Assembly (NCBI RefSeq): GCF_000282975.1
Contig: NZ_ALJC01000096.1
Coordinates: 1 to 51,617 of the forward strand
DNA from: Pseudomonas psychrophila HA-4
GTDB taxonomy: Bacteria > Pseudomonadota > Gammaproteobacteria > Pseudomonadales > Pseudomonadaceae
Reading direction: 5' to 3'
Length of the DNA stretch: 51,617 bases
Of the stretch, positions 44,067 to 51,617 are shown in pieces. Every line of letters starts with the position of its first letter. The stretch's first letter is position 1. A program made the position numbers and the translations under genes. A model generated the notes under the pieces. The model saw only the letters and a program-made list of their open reading frames with translations, searched no databases and was not told the DNA's origin.

Positions 44067-44110
44067 AAATGGCGCAAGCGACAGGATCTCTGAAGTTTGC
44101 GCCATTTTTT
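44067..44110 (+). terminator. Attenuator-type terminator between aotJ and aotQ
   Basis: AAATGGCGCAA pairs with TTGCGCCATTT, followed by a run of T, inside the 103-base gap between aotJ and aotQ. Partial read-through would give excess binding protein over permease. Confidence 0.75.
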
Positions 44111-44148
44111 CATCCTAATTTTCACCCTATTTTTCGAGGGCCTGAATC

Positions 44149-44838
44149 ATGTTGAAAGGCTACGGGGCTGTCATCCTCGATGGCGCTTGGCTGACGCTAC
44201 AGCTCGCCTTGTCGTCCATGGCCCTGGCCATTGTTCTAGGTCTGATTGGTGTTTCAATGCGCCTGTCGCCAGTGCGCTGGTTGGCTTGGCTGGGCGATCT
44301 GTACTCAACGGTCATTCGTGGGATTCCCGATCTGGTGCTGATCCTGCTGATTTTTTACGGCGGTCAGAACCTGCTGAACAACGTCGCCCCTCTGTTGGGC
44401 TACGACGACTACATCGACCTTAATCCCTTCTCGGCTGGCGTGTTCACCTTGGGCTTTATCTTTGGTGCGTACCTGTCCGAAACCTTTCGTGGTGCCTTTA
44501 TGGCGATCCCCAAAGGTCAGGCGGAAGCGGGCATGGCGTACGGCATGAGCCGTTTTCAGGTGTTTTTCCGGGTGTTGGTGCCGCAGATGATCCGTCTGGC
44601 GATTCCGGGTTTTACCAACAACTGGCTGGTGTTGACCAAAGCCACGGCCCTGATTTCAGTGGTCGGCTTGCAAGACATGATGTTCAAGGCCAAGCAGGCG
44701 GCGGATGCCACCCGCGAACCTTTTACGTTCTTCCTCGCTGTTGCCGCGCTGTACCTGGTGATGACCAGTGTTTCGCTGCTGGCGTTGCGACTACTTGAAA
44801 AGCGCTACTCGGTCGGCGTAAAGGTGGCTGAGCTATGA
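44149..44838 (+). CDS. aotQ: Arginine/ornithine ABC permease subunit AotQ
   Basis: A 229-residue HisQ-type polar-amino-acid permease with about five membrane segments. The N-terminal signature is DGAWLTLQLALSSMALAIVL; the motif YSTVIRGIPDLVLILLIFYG and the EAA loop AFMAIPKGQAEAGMAYGMSR are intact. Its stop overlaps the aotM start as ATGA. It forms the membrane channel with AotM. Confidence 0.93.
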   Translation: MLKGYGAVILDGAWLTLQLALSSMALAIVLGLIGVSMRLSPVRWLAWLGDLYSTVIRGIPDLVLILLIFYGGQNLLNNVAPLLGYDDYIDLNPFSAGVFTLGFIFGAYLSETFRGAFMAIPKGQAEAGMAYGMSRFQVFFRVLVPQMIRLAIPGFTNNWLVLTKATALISVVGLQDMMFKAKQAADATREPFTFFLAVAALYLVMTSVSLLALRLLEKRYSVGVKVAEL

Positions 44839-45533
44839 TCTTCGACTACAACGTCATTTGGGACAGCATGCCGCTGTACCTAAGCGGGATGGTTGAAACC
44901 CTCAAGCTGCTGGGTATTTCACTGTTCTTTGGTTTGCTGGTTGCGCTTCCGCTGGGCCTGATGCGGGTGTCGAAACGCCCATGGGTCAACTTCCCTGCGT
45001 GGCTCTACACCTATGTGATTCGCGGCACGCCGATGCTGGTGCAGCTGTTTTTGATCTACTACGGCCTGGCCCAGTTTGAAGTCGTGCGTGAAAGCTTCCT
45101 GTGGCCTTTGCTGTCCAGTGCAACCTTCTGCGCGTGCTTGGCGTTTGCGATCAACACCAGCGCCTACACCGCTGAAATCATTGCAGGCAGCCTCAAGGCC
45201 ACGCCCTATGGCGAGATCGAAGCCGCCAAGGCGATGGGCATGTCTCCAAGTAAAATGTATCGCCGTATTTTGCTGCCGTCGGCCATGCGCCGTGCGCTGC
45301 CGCAATACAGCAACGAAGTGATCATGATGCTGCAGACCACCAGTTTGGCGTCCATCGTGACCCTGATCGACATCACCGGCGCTGCGCGTACCGTTAACGC
45401 GCAGTACTACTTGCCGTTTGAAGCCTATATCACCGCAGGTGCGTTCTACCTGTGCCTGACCTTCATTCTGGTACGCCTGTTCAAATTGGCAGAACGCCGC
45501 TGGCTGGGCTACATGGCCCCGCGCAAGGCCTGA
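44835..45533 (+). CDS. aotM: Arginine/ornithine ABC permease subunit AotM
   Basis: A 232-residue HisM-type permease. The motifs TYVIRGTPMLVQLFLIYYGL and the EAA loop GSLKATPYGEIEAAKAMGMS are clear, with about five hydrophobic segments. It overlaps aotQ by 4 bases. Only 52 bases separate it from aotP, so the extra gene aotO found between these two in P. aeruginosa is absent here. Confidence 0.93.
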   Translation: MIFDYNVIWDSMPLYLSGMVETLKLLGISLFFGLLVALPLGLMRVSKRPWVNFPAWLYTYVIRGTPMLVQLFLIYYGLAQFEVVRESFLWPLLSSATFCACLAFAINTSAYTAEIIAGSLKATPYGEIEAAKAMGMSPSKMYRRILLPSAMRRALPQYSNEVIMMLQTTSLASIVTLIDITGAARTVNAQYYLPFEAYITAGAFYLCLTFILVRLFKLAERRWLGYMAPRKA

Positions 45534-45585
45534 GTGTTGAGCCGCGCTCAACGTCTGACCCACTGTTTTTGTGAGAACCGACAGC

Positions 45586-46350
45586 ATGTATAAACTTGAA
45601 GTCCAAGACCTGCATAAGCGCTACGGCAGTCATGAGGTGCTGAAAGGCGTATCTCTGGCTGCAAAGGCAGGTGATGTGATCAGCATCATCGGTTCCAGCG
45701 GTTCAGGCAAAAGTACCTTTTTGCGTTGCATCAACCTGCTTGAGCAGCCGCATGCCGGCAAAATCCTGCTCAACAATGAAGAGCTGAAGCTGGTCGCGAA
45801 AAAAGATGGCGCCCTAGTCGCCGCGGACCCCAAACAGTTGCAGCGTATGCGTTCGCGCCTGTCGATGGTGTTCCAGCATTTCAACCTGTGGTCGCACATG
45901 ACCGCGCTGGAAAACATCATGGAAGCACCGGTGCATGTGCTGGGAATGACCAAGGCCCAAGCGCGAGAAAAGGCCGAGCACTACCTGAACAAGGTCGGCG
46001 TGTCCCATCGTAAAGAGGCGTACCCGGGGCATATGTCCGGCGGTGAGCAGCAGCGTGTGGCCATTGCCCGTGCGCTGGCGATGGAGCCGGAGGTCATGCT
46101 GTTCGACGAGCCGACCTCGGCCCTCGACCCAGAGTTGGTTGGCGACGTGTTGAAGGTGATGCAAGACCTTGCCCTCGAAGGCCGGACCATGGTGGTGGTG
46201 ACCCACGAAATGGGCTTTGCCCGCGAAGTGTCAAACCAACTGGTGTTCCTGCACAAAGGCATTGTTGAAGAAACCGGCAACCCGCGTGAAGTGCTGGCCA
46301 ATCCACAGTGCGAACGTTTGCAGCAGTTTTTGTCGGGCAGCCTAAAGTAA
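45586..46350 (+). CDS. aotP: Arginine/ornithine ABC transporter ATPase AotP
   Basis: A 254-residue HisP-type ATPase. Walker A is IIGSSGSGKST, the signature HMSGGEQQR, Walker B VMLFDEPTSALDPE, and the switch His is in VVVTHEMGFARE. ATG 45586 (MYKLEVQDLHKRYG) is the family start; the frame is open five codons upstream. It drives AotQM. It precedes argR, with a REP in the 173-base gap. Confidence 0.94.
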   Translation: MYKLEVQDLHKRYGSHEVLKGVSLAAKAGDVISIIGSSGSGKSTFLRCINLLEQPHAGKILLNNEELKLVAKKDGALVAADPKQLQRMRSRLSMVFQHFNLWSHMTALENIMEAPVHVLGMTKAQAREKAEHYLNKVGVSHRKEAYPGHMSGGEQQRVAIARALAMEPEVMLFDEPTSALDPELVGDVLKVMQDLALEGRTMVVVTHEMGFAREVSNQLVFLHKGIVEETGNPREVLANPQCERLQQFLSGSLK

Positions 46351-46361
46351 TAACCCAGATA

Positions 46362-46392
46362 CTGTTGGAGCAGCCGGTCGACGCTCCTACAA
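46362..46392. repeat. REP-type palindrome
   Basis: TTGGAGC-AGCCGGTCGAC-GCTCCTACA is nearly the same as the element at 9985-10017. It lies between aotP and argR. Confidence 0.7.
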
Positions 46393-46523
46393 GGTGCTGC
46401 GCCAGATCTATTACTGCATTTTTGCACCAATTTAGTGCATGCTTACCCGCTCTGTGGTGGCTGATCTAGCTTGGTTGTTGCCACCTTCGGCATTAACACT
46501 GTTTCAGCTTCGGATTTCATGCC

Positions 46524-47513
46524 ATGACCGCCCAACGAATAGGTTTCCTGATTTGGCCCAGCACTAAAGCGTTGACGCTGGCGCTGGCTGAGGAGGCCTT
46601 GCGGGTCGCCCAGCGGGTGCATCCAGAAGTGACCTATGAGTTGGTGTTTCTGTGTGCCGAAGCGCAGACCCACACCGCAGTCGATGGCTGGCAATTGCCG
46701 GGCGAGCCTTGGGTCGGAAAGCTCGAAGGCTGTCAGAAACTGTTCCTGGTGGCCGATGAGCCTCCGACCTCGATAGCGCCCGCGCTCAGCAGTGCACTCA
46801 AGCAATTGGTGCGTGCCGGTTGCGTGATAGGCGGGCTGTCTGCCGGTGTGTATCCCTTGGCGCAGTTGGGCTTGCTGGATGGTTATCGGGCGGCGGTTCA
46901 TTGGCGCTGGCAGGATGATTTTGCCGAGCGCTTCCCTAAGGTGATTGCGACAAGCCATCTGTTTGACTGGGACCGTGATCGTTTGAGCGCGTGTGGCGGG
47001 CTCTCGGTGCTGGATTTGCTGCTGGCGCTGTTGGCCCGCGATCACGGCGCTGAGCTTGCGGGGGCGGTGTCTGAGGAGTTGGTGGTCGAGCGGATTCGTG
47101 AAGGCGGTGAACGTCAACGTATTCCGCTGCAAAACCGCCTCGGCTCAAGCCACCCCAAGCTGACTCAAGCCGTGTTGTTGATGGAGGCCAACATCGAAGA
47201 GCCACTGACCACCGACGAAATTGCCCAGCATGTGTGTGTGTCGCGTCGTCAGTTGGAGCGGATTTTCAAGCAGTACCTAAATCGCGTGCCAAGCCAGTAT
47301 TACCTTGAGCTGCGCTTGAACAAGGCCCGGCAAATGCTGATGCAAACCAGCAAATCGATTATCCAAATCGGCCTGTCGTGCGGTTTCTCCTCGGGGCCGC
47401 ATTTCTCCAGTGCGTACCGCAACTTCTTTGGCGCAACGCCGCGTGAAGATCGCAACCAGCGTCGTAGCAGCAGCCCATTTGAGCTGTCTTCGGTACCTGC
47501 CGAGCGGGGCTGA
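46524..47513 (+). CDS. argR: ArgR, AraC-family regulator of arginine metabolism
   Basis: A 329-residue activator/repressor. The N-terminal part (about 1-195) is a class I glutamine-amidotransferase-like ligand domain (RIGFLIWPSTKALTLALAEE, VIGGLSAGVYPLAQLGL). The C-terminal AraC/XylS domain (about 215-315) carries two HTHs (TTDEIAQHVCVSRRQLERIF and IIQIGLSCGFSSGPHF). In pseudomonads this ArgR controls arginine uptake, catabolism and biosynthesis genes in response to arginine. It is the last gene of the aot cluster, and only 2 bases from the stop of the convergent LRR gene. Confidence 0.94.
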   Translation: MTAQRIGFLIWPSTKALTLALAEEALRVAQRVHPEVTYELVFLCAEAQTHTAVDGWQLPGEPWVGKLEGCQKLFLVADEPPTSIAPALSSALKQLVRAGCVIGGLSAGVYPLAQLGLLDGYRAAVHWRWQDDFAERFPKVIATSHLFDWDRDRLSACGGLSVLDLLLALLARDHGAELAGAVSEELVVERIREGGERQRIPLQNRLGSSHPKLTQAVLLMEANIEEPLTTDEIAQHVCVSRRQLERIFKQYLNRVPSQYYLELRLNKARQMLMQTSKSIIQIGLSCGFSSGPHFSSAYRNFFGATPREDRNQRRSSSPFELSSVPAERG

Positions 47514-47515
47514 GG

Positions 47516-50500
47516 CTACTCATCAGGTTCGACGATATCGACAGCGACGGGTGCGAGGTCGTTGAATGAAAGACCCATGTCTATGTCGGTCTGACCGTAA
47601 TATCTGTGCGCTTGGTTCAGGCTTGCTTCGGACAGGAGGTTTCCTGCTAGGTCGAGCGCTTCAGTGATAAATGCCGGTGCCTCGAAGAGTTCGGACGGTA
47701 GATGGCTGATTAGATTGTCACTGAGATCTATCGTTTCAATATCGGGCAGCCCCAGAAGCGAGATTGGAAACTCGCTGAGCTCCGTGTTGCTCAGGAATAC
47801 GGAATTCAAGTTGTGCATGTTACTGAAGTCGGGCGTTAGGTTGAGCGGGTTGTGATCAAGATCGATGTGTTCCAGATTTTCCAGTTCGGCGAAGGCTCGG
47901 GCCGTTGTGGGGGTAAGTGTGATGTTGCTGTCTTCGAGATATAACTCGGTGATGTTCAGCATTGAAAACAGCGACTCAGGAACTGTATCAAGCGCAAAAC
48001 CATGAAGTTTCAATACGCGTAATTTTGGGAAATGTTGCAAGAATTCGTTAACACCAGTGACTGGACCTGTTCCTCTCAAGGATAGGTATGTCACGTGGCT
48101 GAAGTCGGCGCTGATGTTCGGCATGTTGTCCAGTATCGTTCGTGTAAACGTCAGCTCAAAACCATCTCGAGTAGCGTCTGCGTAGTGGTTGTCGAACGCA
48201 GTTTGTCTGCGCCAGCATCTTTCGAGTTCTCTGCTGAATGCGCGTCGGTCTTGAACAATCGCTATTCTGGCTATTGGCGAAATTAACTCGCCTGTTCGCT
48301 GGTTAACTGCCGGTGCATCGACCGTCCACACTTCCATATCATCACGCAGTGTCTGAACTTCGTGCTCAAGTTCAGCGAGCCGTTGCATTGCATGGGGCTC
48401 CTGGGTCGGCAAGGTCGCGATAATACGCCCGCGTTCGATTACGTTCAGGTTGGGATACAGCTCATACACTTTTGTGGCAATGCTGGGGCCTAAGGACTCT
48501 GGGGCGTCCGCGCCTAACAAGGGGTAGCTGGCGCGTCCATGCGCCAGTTCCATGGGCGACTTGAAGTTCTCTGCCACGACGGGTTTGTCCATAAAAAGGT
48601 AAACAGACTGGCGATCCAGCAGTGGGCCTTGGCGCACGCGTGCTTTTAGGTCGCCGCCTTGGCCTACATGCGGGAAGCCCAGTTGGTTGCGCTCACGGTC
48701 GGGCAGGGCGTGCAGCAGGGCGCTGTAAAGATCATCCGGGCCATGCAGCTCTTGATTCAGTGCGTCACGTGCGCTGTAACGGTTGCCTGTTTTGATCAGG
48801 ACTTTGCGCAGGGGAGCACTCTCATTGCCCAGGCTGTTGCTCAGCGGCCCTTCAAAGTGCTCTTCGCGAATTTCAATACGCACCTCTTTTGACCAACCGG
48901 GCAAGGCCTCAATGCTTTTCAGGGTCAGCCATTCACTGTCGACGCTAGCCGCGGAGTCGAGAAACAAGCCCTCGTAGACGCGATTGACTCGGGTTTGCAC
49001 CACTAATTGGCGGGCTTCTTCTTGAAGTCGTGCCGGGATGGTTTTTTCATTCAGCAACTGCAGTACTTCGTCGCCGCTGGCATGCCAGATCAATTCCTGT
49101 GCGGCCTTGGTCGGTAACCCTGGGTGCTCTTTTTGCAACAGCATGACTTCAGTGTTGGTCTGCGGATCGAGCGAGGCATATCGCGAGTTGAACAGTTCAA
49201 GCCGCTTGAGTCGGGCTTCGCGAGCAAGCAGGTTGCCCAATGTGCGAGTTTGGGTTGCAAGGTTGGGTAGCGGGTCTGCGAATGCGGGGCTGATCTCCAG
49301 CAATACCTTGCGCTCGCTCTCGTTTAAGGCTTGCAGCAACGTTTTCAGTAAGTCTCCTTGGCGCAGTTCAGCGTCATTGATGTGTATCCAGTCTGCGGGG
49401 GTTGATGATGCCGGGTATTGAGCGAGCGTCTCGCCTTTCTCATTCGTGATCTTCAGGGCTTTAGAAGGGCTCCATGTGTCTGCGCTGGTCAGGAGTTGCA
49501 GTTGTGTTTGCGGATCGGCCTGCTGTTGAACCAGCGGGTCCGCACTTTCCATGTGCTCGATAAAACGCTGAATGTCCTGATCGATTTTGAAACGTTGGAT
49601 GCTGTCTGACAGCAGCGCGGGTGTCGGCAGTGCGTCTGCATGCACCTTGCGTAATACGCCCGGATCGGTTTGCGTGATGGCGAGGATGCGCGAAGCCAGC
49701 GTGTCAGAAAATGAAGCCGCCGTTGGATTCAGGCGCCTGAACAGTTGGGTGTCATTCCAGTGCAGGGGCTGTTCGGTCTCTGCTGACCAGGCCCCTGTTC
49801 CGTTGTGTCGCACGCGGGGTGCGTAAGCATGCTCCCGGGTGGGGTGTTTGATGCGGTAGCCCGGGGTATGAGAGGACTTCTCGGCGCGGTAGTTTTTCCC
49901 TTCGAGGGGCAGGTACTGAGCCTTTTCGTGGTGATACAGCCCGATGTCGGTTGGTGTTTGGTGCTCTGGCAATGGGGTGGGGTGTTCGTAAGGGCTCAAG
50001 TCTGGCTCCCACAGGCGGGTTTCGCTGGTGGAGAGCGTCACAGGTTTTAAGCGCTTGATAAAAGGCGATGTGAGGCGGGGGAGTGCGTCGGTCAGTATTT
50101 TGCCGCCAATGGCGAACGCGCCAATCTGAGCAACGCTGCTCACCACATTTAATAAATGGTCCCAGGCTTCTAGGGTTTTGCCGTGCTCCCAGTCTTGAAT
50201 GCCTTCGTAAACGTCGTCCAGTAGTTGATAGGCCATCTGCAACATCATCAGCTCGCCAATGAATGGGACAAAAATAGCCGCTACAAACTCAACCGCATTC
50301 AAGAGGCCTTCCACTATTTTTTTAAAATGCTCAAGGCGGTCATGGCGGGTTTTTTGATCTTCGGTGTCTGTACTGACGGCAATCAATGGTGCGTCTGCCA
50401 GTATTTTTCGGTGCTTCTGTTGATAAAGGTATTCGCTGTACTCGTGGTCGATATTGAGCAGAGCAACCTCTAAAGACGGGTTATCTATCGGGATATCACT

Positions 50501-51617
50501 GAATTCGGTCGGGTAGTCTTCGGGCCGGCCTTCGGGTAATCGGCCCGTGAGTGCGACAGTTTTGAATAGCGTTTTTTTAAGTGTGCCAAAGAAGGTGCCG
50601 AGATCTTTGTGGTCGATGAAGCGGCTGAAGTATTGCTGATAGCTGTTTTGACGCAGCTGTTCAGCCAGCGTGGCGAGAAACGCATCCAACGAACTGTAAC
50701 GCTTGAGCGGGTGTTGGGGGGCGTCTGGTAAGTAGACAACGACTTCAGTGTTTTTCAGTGGCAAAACAGCGCTGTAGGAAAACACCAACACCCAGTTAGC
50801 GTGATGCCCTGCAAGACCATGCTGTACGGGTGGAGAGTGGGCGGGGTCTTGTCGGTCCAGCCTCGCGTGTTTCCCAGAGCTGCGAGCGAGTTGAAGAGGG
50901 TTTGCGAGATGTCTTTGTGGGCCAGCGCGTAATGCACGGACGCCTCAAAGGCTGCTCTAAGGCTTTGTTTGACCGTTGATTTAACAATGACTGCCTGATG
51001 CGGGTTATTAACGCCCAGCGCCATGTCGAGGTGGGCTTTGTACTGTTTGCCAATATCTAGCGTGCGGCACAGTTTTATAAAGCCCGCCACCGGTAGTTGT
51101 TGGTCCAGTGTTGTGAGGGTTTGGTAATGCCCCGCGGCAGAAGGTTGGGTAATAAATCCTGAGTCTGGCGTGTGAGCATCGTCATCGCCTTCAAACGCTT
51201 CGAAGTTGTGCAGGGCCGCATCGAGTATTGAGATGCGCCAGTTTTTAGAGGCGCCTGTATTAAGGTCCAGCAAGGGCAACTTAAGCGGGATGTAAAGATT
51301 AATAAACGTGCGTTTGAGGTCTAGTTCAAGGTCGACGTTGTAGTGTTGATTGAGGGCGTTAATCAGTAAAGGTTGGGCAAACGTATGAATGTCTTGCAGG
51401 CTTTCGAGTAATTGCACGCTCCTATGGTGCGATTTCCAGTGCTCGATATGGACCTGGTTAAAGGCATGTTGCTGGGCGGATGGTAGCTTGCCTGGCCTGT
51501 GTTTTGGATTGGGCTTTAAGTGTTTCAGGGCCTTAAGGCTCGACTCGCACGTTTGAATGGACCAGTCGGGAAGTGAACGAGCCCCATGAAAGACAGGACA
51601 CCGTTTCCCCCTTACGA
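47516..51617 (-). pseudogene. Frameshifted giant LRR / dermonecrotic-toxin-like (DUF6543-type) gene, 5' end beyond the window
   Basis: One gene is read in two frames. The upstream part is open from the right edge (51617) to 50755, and the downstream part from 50791 to 47516 (1091 residues). They join at a C run (50791-50793): a lost G on the coding strand turns TGV-LVFSYSAV into TGCWCF. Repaired, it gives over 1,350 residues. The N-terminal half matches large dermonecrotic-toxin-domain proteins (VVVYLPDAPQHPLKRY, FIDHKDLGTFFGTLKKTLF) and has two hydrophobic patches (FVAAIFVPFIGELMML, VVSSVAQIGAFAIGG). The C-terminus holds about seven leucine-rich repeats (LEHIDLDHNPLNL, IETIDLSDNLISHLP). No NEL ubiquitin-ligase domain follows the repeats. 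Either a pseudogene or a sequencing error. Confidence 0.75.

Overview
The window is chromosomal DNA from a Pseudomonas, most likely of the fluorescens lineage. The basis is gene content and order: gltR-gtrS-gtsABCD-oprB-mutarotase-hexR-zwf-pgl-eda, phaJ/hydrolase/fadD2/fadD1, gntR-gntK-gluconate permease, and acs next to aotJQMP-argR all match Pseudomonas synteny. Dispersed GTAGGAGC-type REP palindromes and Pseudomonas-restricted small families (DUF2790, DUF3820, PA2169-like) agree. The species cannot be resolved from sequence alone. No rRNA, tRNA, CRISPR array, prophage or insertion sequence was seen.

Layout. (1) 1-14061 is the glucose uptake and Entner-Doudoroff block. It holds the GltR/GtrS two-component system, the Gts glucose ABC transporter, the OprB porin, an aldose mutarotase, the HexR repressor, and the divergent zwf-pgl-eda operon with a putative HexR site in the shared promoter. 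A free-standing protein with two AP2-like repeats sits on the opposite strand between gtrS and gtsA. (2) 14137-16818 holds a class V aminotransferase with a DUF3820 gene, a PA2169-like four-helix-bundle gene behind a well-formed sigma-54 promoter, and a MaoC-type hydratase. (3) 16895-21966 is a fatty-acid module: hydratase and lipase-like hydrolase, divergent from two paralogous acyl-CoA synthetases. (4) 22072-26838 holds stress and housekeeping genes: CsbD, a BrkB/YihY membrane protein, a second-type peptide deformylase, a GNAT enzyme, an unlisted 38-residue Lys-rich protein, and a soluble two-PAS chemotaxis-type transducer of BdlA type. (5) 26873-30104 is gluconate catabolism, with three copies of the GntR operator, one before each gene. 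(6) 30228-37809 is mixed: alaC, a decayed AraC/GyrI-like remnant, a GAF histidine kinase with a GNAT gene, a PepSY protein, a DUF1003 protein, a MASE2-GGDEF cyclase with an I-site, an MBL-fold hydrolase and a small HTH protein. (7) 37998-40306 holds nrdB without nrdA beside it, a secreted peptide made of 13-residue tandem repeats, and a DUF2790 protein. (8) 40723-47513 holds acs, the arginine/ornithine transporter aotJQMP and its regulator argR, with a good ArgR site upstream of aotJ. (9) 47516 to the right edge is a very large LRR / dermonecrotic-toxin-like (DUF6543-type) gene on the minus strand, broken by a one-base frameshift and running off the window.

How it works together. Glucose crosses OprB and GtsABCD, or is oxidised to gluconate and enters through the gnt genes. 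Both routes converge on 6-phosphogluconate and are finished by Eda. HexR, GntR and GltR/GtrS each give local control. Many of these genes (gltR, gtsA, oprB, zwf, gluconate permease, fadD2, acs) also carry AANAANAA-type Hfq/Crc motifs near their start codons, which suggests one layer of post-transcriptional catabolite repression over much of the window. Two ABC transporter operons have hairpins just after the binding-protein gene, which fits excess production of the periplasmic component.
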